Source: Psoroptes ovis (lineage: Eukaryota; Arthropoda; Arachnida; Sarcoptiformes; Psoroptidae). From it: a stretch of 64,000 nucleotides of DNA. The position numbers were made by a program, and so were the translations under genes. The stretch lies in NCBI GenBank assembly GCA_002943765.1, contig PQWQ01000034.1:124001-188000 (forward strand). The letters run 5' to 3'. Every line of letters begins with the position of its first letter. The first letter of the stretch is position 1. Positions 45,409 to 57,718 of this stretch are shown one piece after another. The notes beneath the pieces are model-generated. The model had not been told where the DNA came from and made no database searches. It saw only the letters and a list, made by a program, of their open reading frames with translations.

Positions 45409-46732
45409 GCAATCGATGCAAAATAAAGCCAAGACATTTGTGAAATGTCTTAGTGGTACATCTGCTGTATTCATTTATTTTCTTATACAAATCCAATGAT
45501 TAATTTCGAATGTTTCTTTAATTCGTTGATTTAAAGATATTTCGAGCATTTGAATGTATTTTTAAATAGGTTTCTTATAGTCTCTTATGGCTAATTGTGC
45601 GATTTCAATCAATTTCTATTAATTCATTTTCAAAATTGGATCGATTATTCGGGCAGAGCAAAGAGAAGGCGTTGTTTAATTCATTTAATAATTTTCCGAT
45701 TTAAATTATTCAAAATGTGTCATTTGCATTCAAAATTTTTGCTTTGGCCCTTGGGCACAATCTAATTTGATCAAATTTATTCGATACTGTGTATGATAGT
45801 CGATATTGTCTCCTAAGGTCAAATTTTAATCTTGAATAATTATTTCTAATTCAACAATTAATCTTTCTTAGACCGAATAAAGATGATTAAGCCAAGATAA
45901 TTTTATCGAGATGAAAATTCAATTTTTCAAGATTAAAATAAATTTGGCTCAAATCAAACCAATGATGATGAACTAATAATGGTCAAATACCCAAAAAATG
46001 TTTGTCCCTTTTTATTGTTAATTATCCATTTACAATAATTATTATCTGATGATATTGGCCTTTTTATAATGATTTAAGGTCGTGAATATTCAAAGGGTCA
46101 GGCAGCTAAAGCATCATCACCAAATAATCACAAATCCTTAGTCAAATTAAGACTCTCATTGATGATGATCATGATGACTAATGATTGAAATATATTAAAT
46201 ATCGTCAGTTCTATTCTTAGCATAGCCTTATGACAAATCATTCTTTGAAGTTTGTTTGTTGCAATCGATTTTATTTCGTTTCTCTCGAATAATAAAAATG
46301 GATGCGGCTATGATGATGATGCCAAATGAATTTTTTTTTTTTGGCAGCAATTGCTGGTGGATCCCTTCGACAAACTGAAGAAAATGTTACATTTTCATAC
46401 ACACATAGAGAAAGATAGATTCACATATTTCAAAGCTTGTCACACGCATATATATCAATGGCTGTCATTTGCCCCATAAAAAATTCTGTGTTTGTGAATT
46501 CTGGTTTTTCCCAACTGATGAGTCATCATTGCTCCAAATTCTGCTTCGCCAGAATCCAAATTCATTCCAATGTGTGTATTCAATACTTACTGCCACACTG
46601 GGATTCACAATTTTGGCGCCGTATTTTCTGCGTGAATTATTAATGGTTATTTGGTGAGATGTTCATTTCGATTGCCGACACCACCGAAAAATTTCCCGTT
46701 CTCGGTTTGAATTTGAATATTTTTTTTTCAAA

Positions 46733-46900
46733 TACATGGATTTCAAAGTTTTATTTCGGAGTTTTAAAATTAATTTTCATAGTTTTCAAGTTGATTTTCG
46801 TAGTTTTGTATGCAATTTCGAACCGTAAAACTATGAAATTTAATTTTAAAACTACGAAATTAAATTTTAAAACTCTGAATTAAAACTTGAAACCCTGTAT
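46733..46900. mobile_element. Palindromic MITE, copy B7
   Basis: TACATGGATTTCAAAGTTTT to AAAACTTGAAACCCTGTA, with complementary arms. Confidence 0.8.
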
Positions 46901-47566
46901 TCGATGAAATTTGACGCCACAGATCAGATATACATTACACATTCAAATAGAATGAAATCGTTTCATTTCTTGAAAATTGTTTTTGCTCCAAGACATCATT
47001 TATTTGCTCGAATATTGGGCCAATTTGAACAATTACTTAGCAAAAATCTAAGAAACTTTTGATCCAAAAAATTGATTTCAATCACGAAATGTTCGTGTCT
47101 TTTTGTGTTTGTTCGATGAACTTTTGGATGCCATCCATCCATTTCATTGGTTCATAAATTCTTTTTGTGGCCAAAATGTTTTAAGCCAGGCACGTACAAT
47201 CGATATGGCTTTTTGGGCCCTTTGAATAAAGTCTAAATGACATTTGACAATTTGCATTCATTTCAAAGTTATTTTTAGTGAAATATTCATGGTCATCGAT
47301 CTCTGTCTCTTGCTTTCTGTGTGTCCATTCATTCATCCATTCAATGATGCACCAGATCAGTCAGGGTTAGTCATTTATTAAATAATTGAACAAATGCCAA
47401 AATGTCGCTGACTGACTGGCTGATTCATCAGAAATTAAAATCCATTTATTTAATCAAATGTCATTCATATGCTGCTTATATTTTAAATGTGGATTTGTGT
47501 TGTTGTTGTTTATTAATCCCAGCCAGCAAAAAAAAAAAAAAAAAAAAACTGTCAAAATAGAAAAAT

Positions 47567-47733
47567 TACAGGGTTTCAATAGTTTTAATTCGTAGTTTTA
47601 AATTTAATTTTCGTAGTTTCGTAGTTGAATTTCGTAGTTTTGAATGTAATTTCAAACCTTGAAACTACGAAATTTAATTTAAAAACTACGAAAATCAATT
47701 TTAAAACTCTGAATTAAAACTTGAACTTCTATA
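47567..47733. mobile_element. Palindromic MITE, copy B8
   Basis: TACAGGGTTTCAATAGTTTT to AAAACTTGAACTTCTATA. It follows an A24 tract by about 20 bp. Confidence 0.82.
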
Positions 47734-48480
47734 CATCAAAAAATGTTTGTTTCATTTCATTTCAAAAATGTTTTTAAAATGATTTGATAAATAAAATAAA
47801 TAAATAAATATTTAATTATTCATTTATCAAATTATTCAATTCAATATGAATGAATGATTGAAGTGAAGTGAAATGTAAATATACATAAATTTCTTTCAAA
47901 ATAATATTGATTACACACTTATACATTCACATTCATATATAAAACAACATTTATATCAATGTGATAAGATTATTTCTTAAATTGTTTGTGTTTAAATTTC
48001 CGTTTCTATGCATGTTATTTTTCAATATTTCCATTTTCCAATGATGATGACAAAAAAATGGAAATTCAATAATATTATTTGTTTCCATAATAAAGAAATG
48101 GAGAATTTTTAAAAAACATTTTCCAGTGTTTTTCATTTGAATGAATGCCGTATTAATACATTAAACGGCCAACCAAATAGAAACAGTCCTTTGAGCATGA
48201 GAAAATCATGGTAAAACGTATATATTCTCAATTCTCATTCAATTTTCATGTAATCACCATATGTGTAACCATAGTGACATTTATCATTTATAAATATCAC
48301 ATGCATATTGACAAAACACTTGTTGTGTTTCGATATTTTTTCGATGGGTGTTTTTATTTTCAATGCTGTTTACATTATTTGTCGAAAATCACCATTTCAA
48401 AAAAAAAAAAAAAAATTGTTTAACCCTTGATTTGTTTTGCTTATTATGTTTGTTAATGTTCTGTGAGTGAATATTTATAT

Positions 48481-48562
48481 TTAGGTTGTCCGAAAAGTTT
48501 TTGCCGATTATATCGTAGAAAATTATGAGAAAATCGGCCAGAACTTATCGGACAACCCCAAT
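48481..48562. mobile_element. Mariner-ended MITE, copy A7 (symmetric type)
   Basis: TTAGGTTGTCCGAAAAGTTT and AGAACTTATCGGACAACCCC. Both arms carry GCCGATT/AATCGGCC. Confidence 0.87.
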
Positions 48563-48763
48563 ATTTACATAAATTATTATTTCACCATTGGTTGACATAT
48601 TCAGCAATAAATTTGTTTCGCTTCAATTCGTTCAAATTATTTCAAATGTGTTTTTCGTTCACGAATCTTTGATCAAAACATGTTTTTTGTTGTGTTTAAA
48701 TATGATTTCATTTTAAATATGAATTTTTTTTTGAAAATATATTCATATTGTTTTAGTTTTATT

Positions 48764-48849
48764 ATTAGTGGTTGACCGAAAAGTTCATTCGGCTTAATCC
48801 GATAGAGTTGTTCATGAAAATCCGCTATAACTTTCCGGACAACCTAATA
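48764..48849. mobile_element. Mariner-ended MITE, copy A8
   Basis: TTAGTGGTTGACCGAAAAGT and ACTTTCCGGACAACCTAATA. Only about 200 bp from copy A7. Confidence 0.85.
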
Positions 48850-49328
48850 TTTTTATTATTTTTTTATATTTAAATTTCCATATTTGGATTCGTTTTGATT
48901 TCAAATAATAATCTAATCTCGTCAACAGAGGAAAAATATATATTTTCCATAAATTGCATCATCATCATCACTATCCAAAAAGTAAGTTAAAATTAAAGTT
49001 AAAGTAAGGTTATAACCCCTAATGAGCATTTAAAACAGAAATCCGCCAAATCGGTATTGAGGTTATTGATTTAAATGAACCTTTTTGAAAATTTTTTGAA
49101 TAATTTCCGATGAATTTTTCACTGAGATCCTTATCTGAAAAATATGATTGTTACACATATGGAATAAGGTTCAAATCTCTAATGATTCATTCATACACAC
49201 CTGGAAAATGAAATTACCCGAAATGTGAACCAAATATTTTTGTTTGGTTGGGAAGAAATAATTTTCAGAAAATTTCTAAAAATATATTTATCTATTTCAC
49301 TGATTAAAATCAAATGTAAATTTATTTA

Positions 49329-49412
49329 TTAGATTGTCCGAAAAGTTCATGTCGCTTAATCGAATAAAGTTGCTCACGAAAATCGACCAAAACTTTCCGG
49401 ACAGTCTAATAG
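49329..49412. mobile_element. Mariner-ended MITE, copy A9
   Basis: TTAGATTGTCCGAAAAGTTC and AAAACTTTCCGGACAGTCTAA, with complementary ends. Confidence 0.85.
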
Positions 49413-50090
49413 TTTCTCAAATTCAATCAGCCACCAACATTGAATATGACTGTGTTGTTGTTGTGCAGCATGCTTTGATGATGATTTTCCGGGAGTCATA
49501 ATTATGAACTCTTTATGTGTGTAAAAAAGACTTTTGTTCCGTTTTGTTCGGTTGGTGAAACAAGTTTTTTTTTTATTGTCCATAAACCGAATAACAATCA
49601 AAATATGATTTCAGTGATCAGAAATCTTTTTCTGAAAGCTGAAATGGCTTCGGTCACAATTATTGTGACTATAACTAAGATATTATTTTAGAGTTGAGAT
49701 GGCTGTGTTGTTGGCTATTGATTTTCAATAATTTGCCTTATGGCTATGACTATTATGATATTTCTTCCCTCTCAAATAATAATAATAATAATGAATAGTT
49801 AATAAGTGTGCAAAGAGCAATTATTTTCCTATTATTATTGATTATTGTTTTTGATCAATGTGTCTATGAAGCCAAGATGAAGGTCGATTTTCTAGATTAT
49901 CAAAATTAATATTTATTCAATTTTCTTTAAGGCCTTATGGTTATATGGTTAATGCCTTGTTATTATCATATGATTTAGATAAATTTGATGTAATTAATTA
50001 ATTAATTTCAATCATAATTTATGATCTTATCTTAAATAATCAAAATAATTCAAAGATAATCATTACGAGATCGATAAGCTCTTCACTTCA

Positions 50091-50170
50091 ATAGGTTGTC
50101 CGAAAAGTTTATCCCGATTAATCAATAGAGTTGCACATGAAAATCGGCTAAAACTTTTTGGACGACCTAC
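50091..50170. mobile_element. Mariner-ended MITE, copy A10
   Basis: ATAGGTTGTCCGAAAAGTTT and AAAACTTTTTGGACGACCTA. Confidence 0.85.
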
Positions 50171-50673
50171 TCCAATATAGCAATCAATTACAGTAATCAA
50201 AATACACACACATATACATACCTCAAATCAATCGAATCGAAATCGATTGGTGTTTGGTTCACACTAAAAATTGATTGATTCGATCTATTCATTCAATGTA
50301 ATTGTTGTGTAATTACGAAACACAATATTGAAGGTATAAACCTGTTGTTGTTGTTATAACAATTATTGTTATGTGGCAGCAGAGAGGCATAATTGTTTTC
50401 CAGTGATTTCATCGAATTGACATCAATTTTTTCCAATCTGAAAAGTAAACCGAGATCAACCTTTGTAAAATATTTCATGCCCTTTAAACTGGCAGTAATT
50501 TTCTATGGCAAAACTGGATGAAAATTATGTGCATGCATCATACACACAAACAAAGAAAGCACCAAAGCAATAACACCCATTCTATTGTACTATTTTCCAT
50601 TCAAAATGAATGGGTTTTATTTTTAACAATTGAAAACAATTGATAAAAATTTTCATTTTAAAAATATTTAATT

Positions 50674-50836
50674 TACAAAATTTCAAGTTTTAATTCGTAG
50701 TTTTAAAATTAATTTTCATAGTTTTCAAGTTGATTTTCGTAGTTTTAAATGCAAATTTAAACCGTGAAATTACGAAATTCAATTTTAAAACTACGAAAAT
50801 CAATTTTAAAACTACGAATTAAAACTTGAAAAAATT
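50674..50836. mobile_element. Palindromic MITE, copy B9
   Basis: TACAAAATTTCAAGTTTTAA to TTAAAACTTGAAAAAATTTA. The arms are almost perfectly complementary over about 60 bp each. Confidence 0.82.
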
Positions 50837-51640
50837 TAATTTATGACTATTGTGTATCGATCATTGTATAGTCTATTGATGATGATGATGACCTTAATTC
50901 AAAAAAATATGTAGGCGTTTTTGTGTGTGTATGCTTTAATATCGATTGTATTTGTTTAAATTCAAGATTTTCATCTTGAATGCTCCACATAGTCCACAGT
51001 TTTCGAATCAAATTACAAAAAATTCAAAGATATTGCCTTTGAATTACATTTTGATTAATTCGATTTTGTTATGAATCGATGAATGACCCAAGTGTTAATG
51101 ACGTAGACACGTGGCTCTTCAATTCAATGATGTCAATTGATATCGATTGTGCTAAACAAATCATTGAATAATTTCATAAAAAACAAACAGGATTTAAAAT
51201 ATTTGCCAGATTAAATTATTTCAAATTATTCAATGATGTCCACATAATGTTCAATTCAAATAGCCAAAAGGAAATCCTCTCTCTCTCGCTTATTATCTCA
51301 ATGTATTTAAATTCATTTATTAAAACACTGCTGTTGTTGTTGATGATGACAATTTTGCTGTCATTGTCAATGTGTCAAATTGGTGATAATAAATAAATCC
51401 ATATAAATCCAATATGCACCAAAAATATATGCGAATGTTTTCGCCATTTAAAATGAATTATTTTTAAAATTCGAAAGCATTCTATATTTCCACCATATAC
51501 ATACAACTATGGTATTTGAATATAAATGTATTCGATGAAATTCATACAGACACAAAATCACTAAAATCAAATGATATTTGATTGTTATTTATCATCATTT
51601 TGTTCTCATTTTGTGTGTGATTATCATTTCAATTGAATGT

Positions 51641-51725
51641 ATTAGATTGTGTCCGAAAAGTTCATTCGGCTTAGTCAATAGAATTGCTCACAAAAATCGG
51701 CCAAAATTTTCCGGACAAACTAATA
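51641..51725. mobile_element. Mariner-ended MITE, copy A11
   Basis: TTAGATTGTGTCCGAAAAGT (extra GT) and ATTTTCCGGACAAACTAATA. Confidence 0.83.
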
Positions 51726-51996
51726 TTTTTCAATTGCTTTAAGCTTCTTTGATATCAATTTATTTCCATATTGAAAAAAACATATTTATCAAAATCTTCC
51801 ATATCATCATCATCCATAGAAGATATCGAAATTCAAAGATATTCAAAGATATAAATCTCATCCGACTTGTATCCTCTCTCATTTTGAAAACATATATAGG
51901 ACTTTAAATTGAGGATCTAAATCAAAAATTCAAAGGATTCGATTGTTTCGATTGGCTCAACGATTCAATTAAATTCAATTAATCAAAGACAACAAC

Positions 51997-54900
51997 ATGT
52001 ATGAAACAACTACCAAATCAGCGCCATTAATCGACAATGGTGGATTGTGTCAAGGTTAGTTCGAATTAGTTTATTTCAACTATTTTGACCCTAATTTCAT
52101 CATGATTAACAGTCCACAGCGATTCAACGGACGCAGAATTCGAAGATATCCTTAATCAATTAAATGCACTTGGCAATACGATCGATCAAGAATTATCGCA
52201 AACATCGAAATTTGCGAATTGTAAAATTGATAATTCAAACAAATCAATGCAACAATCTGCCGCAAATGATTACCATTATTATGATAATCGCTATGATGTT
52301 GATGATGATCATGACAAAGACGATGAAGATCAAGAGGATGATGATGAACATTCGGATGATCAAATATTGACCGTTGTTGGTGAGTAGTTGACTTTGGTCA
52401 ATTTTCAAGTCACTAATCATGGTTTTTCCTTGGATAAATTAGTCGAAAATACTGGTCAAAATGGTCGATCGGTGATGCCGGGGTCATTGCCTCCACCGGC
52501 GCCATCAAGGCCACAAGCCCAGACACATCAACGAACAGATTCACCGGATAATGATTCAGCTTTTTCCGATACAATTTCATTGATATCTTCAGAGCAATCA
52601 TCATCATCGTCTTCGTCTTCGACGACTAGTTGTTTGTCCACAACAATGAATAACAGCAAAGCAACAACCCAAACAACAATACGACAAGTAATCAATAATC
52701 ATAATGATGATGATAATAATTCTAGTCAATCAATCAATAATAATTCGAATAATGGTCATAATGACACTAATCAAATAAATCAAAATGGTCAACAACCGAA
52801 GCAACAAATGCTACTACATTCACCGACTAGCAGTCAGCCACCAATTCATTCAACTTTGATGATGATCAAAAACAATAATCTTCGAAATAATGATCATGTA
52901 CACCAGCGCCACCAACACCTCCACCATCAACAGCAGCAAATATTTTTTGAACAAAACAATAATAATAAATCAATAAATCATAACGATCAAAACAGTACTG
53001 ATGATGATGTGAATGGTACCAATGTGAATGAAGATTCTACGGTAAGTTATGACGATCATAAATATTCGATTGGCCTAAATAAGTATTGGGCTATTGTTTT
53101 CTTGGTATTATTTAGTTTGTCCGAAAAGTTTTTGCCGATTTTCTCATCGATTCTCTACGAACATGATCGTTGAAAACTTTTCGGACAACCCTTTATATCT
53201 AAGTTTGCATGCCTTTTTCACCTTAATTGTTTTCCTTATAATTTATTTGATTTTTCTCTTTTCTTCTTCTTCTTTTCTATGAATGAATGATTTACTTTCT
53301 GAACCCAATTTGTTTTCACATCAAAATCCTTTCTTTACCAAAATAAATACATTTGGGGGTTTACTATTACATTATTCTGTCCGAAAAATAGCGTCTTAAT
53401 CACCAAATTGAACTGATGAACAATGAATTCGATTTTGAAAATATGGATTCGATTGATGATGATGATAAAATTCGAATAGCCTTGAATAAAATTAATGAAG
53501 CTAATATACGTAAGGTATTCATTCAAATATTCAATTCCTTAGAATTACTAAGTCACATTCAAGTCATACATCTAATCATATACATCATTTCATCATTATC
53601 ATTGATTTCTTTGATTTCCTTGATTTCAGAATTTTCTTAGATTTAAATTTTGATTACTTGATTTATGGATTTGATTATTTGATTAATTAATTGTTTTTCT
53701 TTAATTTATCTTAGTTATATTTAAAAATATTTACACAAGATGATTCATCAAAATGTTTGTTGGCCAATGAACAAATGAATGTTGGCCATATTTGTCAACA
53801 AATGGCCGAAAAAAATCATTGCTCATCATTCGGTGCTGATTATTGTATTGTTGAACATTTACCACAATTATATCTTGGTATGTTATTTATGAATGTTTCG
53901 AATTCGAATTAATAACTATCTCCCTTGTTTTCGAACCAGAACGTTTCTACGAAGATCATGAATCATTAGTCGAAAATGTACTATATTGGGGACGTGATCA
54001 TCATAATTCGAATAAATTATATTTCGTACAACAACAAGATAAATATGATTTATTTATGGAACCGGAAAAATATTTAATAAGTCATACGCAACCAAATATT
54101 ACTGATAATGTTAATACGTTGAAATCTGGTTCGTTACGTGCAAAATTCAATGCTAATCAATTACGACAAGATTTGATTGATCAATTTTTCGCTAATAATA
54201 CGGTACGAATACCTGAAATCGAAGGTAATCTTCACCTACGTAGTGATGGTAAAAAAACATGGAAAAAATATTTTTTCACTCTTCGATCATCTGGCCTTTA
54301 TTATTGTCCAAAAGGGCGACCAAAATCTACGAAAGATTTGATTTGTTTAACCACATTCGAATTGAATTGTGTTTATTCAGGTTTTGGTTGGCGTAAAAAA
54401 TTTAAAGCACCAAATGACTTCGGGTTTGCCATCAAACATCCACAAATACAAACCAAATCACCGAAACATATTAAATATTTATGTGCTGAAACCGTAGATG
54501 ATTTAAAATTATGGATGACCGGTATACGTATTGCTAAATATGGACATCGTCTATTGGAAAATTATCAAAAATTCAAATTGATTAATAATGGAGGTGATCA
54601 TTCACCATCATCATCATCATCATCACATGTTGATCATCATTTTTCGAATAATAACAATAAGTATGTCTCATGTTCAACTTGTCCAAATGATTCTAATCAT
54701 TGTCTCAATTTCCACTTAGAAAAATAACCACCTTTCCATTGAATGAAACGAATGATCCATTAAGAATGGGCCATAATTTCGAATTCAACAACAGCAACAA
54801 TGGATCGGCGTCGAATTTAAATGAACATTATCCGACGATCACAATGAGATCTACGAATCAATTAAATCTACCACATAGTAGTGATGATTCGATACGTTCA

Positions 54901-57063
54901 TCTAGTGCATCATCCAGTTCTGGTTGTATTTCAGAACAAAGTATCCAATCATCATCATCTGGTTCGAATAATATTGATCTTCATATGACCAGTACTAGTT
55001 GTTCACCTCATCTTCATCATCCACCTCAATATTCTCATATTCAACATCAACAACAACATTCACATCAGCCTGCCGCAACAACAAATCAATCGAATGCTTT
55101 TGATGTTGATTTCCCTATCGGAACCATAAAACGTAAACCAAATGTAATGATACAACCAAAAATCCCATTAACCAATACGACACGTAATTTAGCATTGCAT
55201 TCAGATGATGCATTGTTAGAAGTTGGTTCGGATGATACAACTGATGAACATGATGATGGTCAAATTGGAAAATGTAATGATGTAAATAATGATAATTTAT
55301 GTTTACTTCCATACACATCTGATAGCCGTCATGGCGCCACTGTTGATCGTCAACTATTTCAACATGGAACACTGAAAACCGGAACATTTCGTCGATCAAC
55401 ACCTGAAGAAATGGTACAACGAAATAGTGATAATAATAAGCCAAAAATGATTCCATCATCTCCGACATCGAATCATCATATTCACCATGGTACTACACCT
55501 GTTATCGCTGTTAATAATGAATTGAATCTTCCAGATGATGATCTATTGCCACCTCCACCTCCTCCGCCACCACCATTGAAAGAAGCTGAAAGTACGCTAT
55601 CATTGAATGCTTCTTTTCCACCGCCACCATCACCAGAGACAACCGAATTGCTGAATCATCCGGAGCAGCAGCAACGACCACCACCACCTAAACAGCCATC
55701 ACCACCATCAATGTCATCATTACCGTTGCCACCAATGACACCGCAACCACAAATGAAAAATCGTTTAGCACGTCGTCTGTCTGATTTGACTGAAAATTCA
55801 TCATATTATATGAGTTTTCGAGGTAGTAACAATGGTAATTATTGTAACAATGAAAACAATTATTCATCCACAAATAATGTGCCTCGAATCTATGGACCAA
55901 ATTCACGAGCAAGCTTTGCATCCGCTAATGATTCGAATCATGTCAATCATCATTCATTTTCATTGAAATCATCACAATTCGGTCATAGCAGCAATAATCG
56001 ACCGCAATTTCAACGATATAATTCTGTTGATCAATCATATTATCAACAACAACAAAATTCTATGTGGGATAAATATGGAACAACACCACGTTCACGCCCT
56101 CCGATGGAGTCGGTTGCAAATAATATTATGAATGATCAACAACAATTTTATCAACGAAAATTGCCGCAAGAAAATAATAATAATAATATTTATATGTCAT
56201 GTAATAATAATGTCAATTCGAATATCAGTGGTCAAAAAGACTTGGCTGGCAATTCCCATTGTACAATTGTATCCGATGCTGCAATGGCCAAATATGATTT
56301 ACTACCGAATGGAATGAGAATCAGCAGCCAGCAAATCATATTGCCACCGCCACCACCACCACCTGCTCAATCAATCACTCAATCGAATCCACAATCACCA
56401 TGTAATTATGCTAGTTTTACGTTGACCAATAATGAGCCTGTGATCAAGCATCGACATCCCGAAGAAAATCATTACATGTCCATCTCACCACATTTGTTGC
56501 AAAAACATCAACAAATGTTACAACGGCAACAATCATCATCTGGCCCTACGAATCATGTCTCATATCATTTACCTGAAGATTTATTTCTTCGAAATATGGA
56601 ACGTGTCATGCAAAAAAAATGGAATGTAGCACAAATGTTGCAACAAGATCAAACAGCTACGCCTGGAAAAGTGCTCGGTTTTCGTGATTCAGCATATTTA
56701 CCACCACCGCCGCCACCACCAGAAAATTCTCAACCTCAACAACCGCCGTCAATCGATGATTATAATGCTAGGTATCAGGGACATTATAATCCAAATAATA
56801 TGGCCCATACAAAATCTGTTCAATTTTCTATGAATGGTCCAACGCTAATAATGGAAAATGTATCACCAATGCATCAAAGCAATAATCATCATCATAATAA
56901 TTATCAAATATCAAATTACGCTGATGGTGGTGGTCATCGTAATTCATCGTCAAAAATTCCTCCACCACCTCCAAAACGTAGTGATAGTACTCAATTATCG
57001 AATCAATGTTGTCCTCCTCCTACTCCTACTGCTTCAGCTTCTGCTTTCAACGTTCGACGCTAA
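51997..57063 (+). CDS. pico: MRL-family adaptor (MIG-10/RIAM/lamellipodin; pico homologue)
   Basis: Ras/Rap-binding adaptor that recruits Ena/VASP to membranes and drives actin-based protrusion. Seven exons: 51997-52054, 52113-52379, 52443-53041, 53392-53514, 53715-53877, 53940-54660 and 54720-57063, giving 1424 aa. SPDNDSAFSDTISLISSEQS is a conserved N-terminal block. The coiled-coil/RA-PH tandem follows: KIRIALNKINEANIRK, a Ras-association domain (about 345-445, with LYLKIFTQDDSSKCLL and YFVQQQDKYDLFMEPEKYL) and a PH domain (about 496-605, EGNLHLRSDGKKTWKKYFFT to DDLKLWMTGIRIAKYG). The C-terminal 780 residues are Pro/Ser/Asn/His-rich. They include an EVH1-binding FPPPPSPE and several PPPPPPP runs for Ena/VASP and profilin. 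A MITE lies in intron 3, and exon 4's acceptor lies in a MITE remnant. Confidence 0.93.
53110..53194. mobile_element. Mariner-ended MITE, copy A12, inside intron 3 of the MRL gene
   Basis: TTTAGTTTGTCCGAAAAGTT and GAAAACTTTTCGGACAACCC. The donor at 53042 lies upstream, so the copy is intronic; an ORF reading through it is spurious. Confidence 0.85.
53374..53391. mobile_element. Mariner-ended MITE fragment at an exon 4 acceptor
   Basis: The sequence TTCTGTCCGAAAAATAG repeats the first bases of the A-type element terminus. It ends in the AG used, by my model, as the exon 4 splice acceptor. No matching right end is present. Confidence 0.5.
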
Positions 57064-57718
57064 TCAAATTATTATAAGAGAAGCCAAATTACTCTTTGAA
57101 TCAATTAAAATTGGCATCATTTTTTGAATAAATGATTTGAATTTCGAATTATTCGAAATCATGTCATTATCAGTGCAGAAAAATCAGATTTGTCCTAGAT
57201 TCTCATTTCGTTTGAAGAAAATTGAACGATTGATTACACAGAAAAGTATATTGTCCTTGTAACTAAATAACTAAAATTGAAATAATAAAAAAATTAAGAG
57301 CTTAAATAATCATAATGAGATAATAACTAACTATTATTGTTATCATTATTCGAATTATTGTCTCACAAATTACAATTACATTGTCTGTTCACTCTGATTA
57401 TATCAATAATAATTATTTGTTTGTTGTCGATTCACCCAAAAAGCATTTATTATTATTACTTAATCACATTTGAAAATTCGAATGAAATTGAATGGAATTT
57501 TTAATGAAATGGAGACAACAAAAAACATTGATCAATCGATCGATAGTCGAAACTATAATTGGTCGTAAATTGTGACCAATTTTTCGAATGCAATTTGAAT
57601 GGCAAAATTGATTGATTTGATTCGATTTATTTATTTACAAAAAATTATTATCGAGATTTAAATGATTATTTACAATTTTACCAATGTGATTATTTTTATG
57701 GATGTTATTATTGGTTAA
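57064..57718. other. Convergent 3' spacer of MRL and SLC35G-like genes
   Basis: 655 bp between the stop codons of two convergent genes, AT-rich, with several AATAAA-like words (for example TTTTTTGAATAAATG at 57120). No repeat or ORF of note. Confidence 0.5.

Larger units (their letters stand above)
41407..51996. other. 10.6-kb gene-poor region with many MITEs
   Basis: No convincing complete gene. It holds seven mariner-ended and five palindromic MITE copies (listed separately), one candidate exon at 45171-45408, A-tracts (about 24 A at 47528) and GATGATGATGATGATG near 44960. Other ORFs here (41430-42027, 42351, 46437, 48208, 49374, 50293) lack conserved motifs, splice logic or start context and read as chance. 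The right end should include the promoter of the MRL gene. Confidence 0.6.

Noticed and set aside
46437..46657. Two overlapping 62-68 aa ORFs with several cysteines
   Set aside because: Both frames look equally plausible, which argues for chance; no splice sites or homologous pattern.
49160..49185. Second tRNA B-box-like word (GGTTCAAATCTC)
   Set aside because: The surrounding sequence does not fold into a cloverleaf.
52388..53173. Continuous ORF ending inside a MITE in the MRL gene
   Set aside because: A consensus donor at 53042 ends the exon; the ORF tail is MITE sequence read through an intron.
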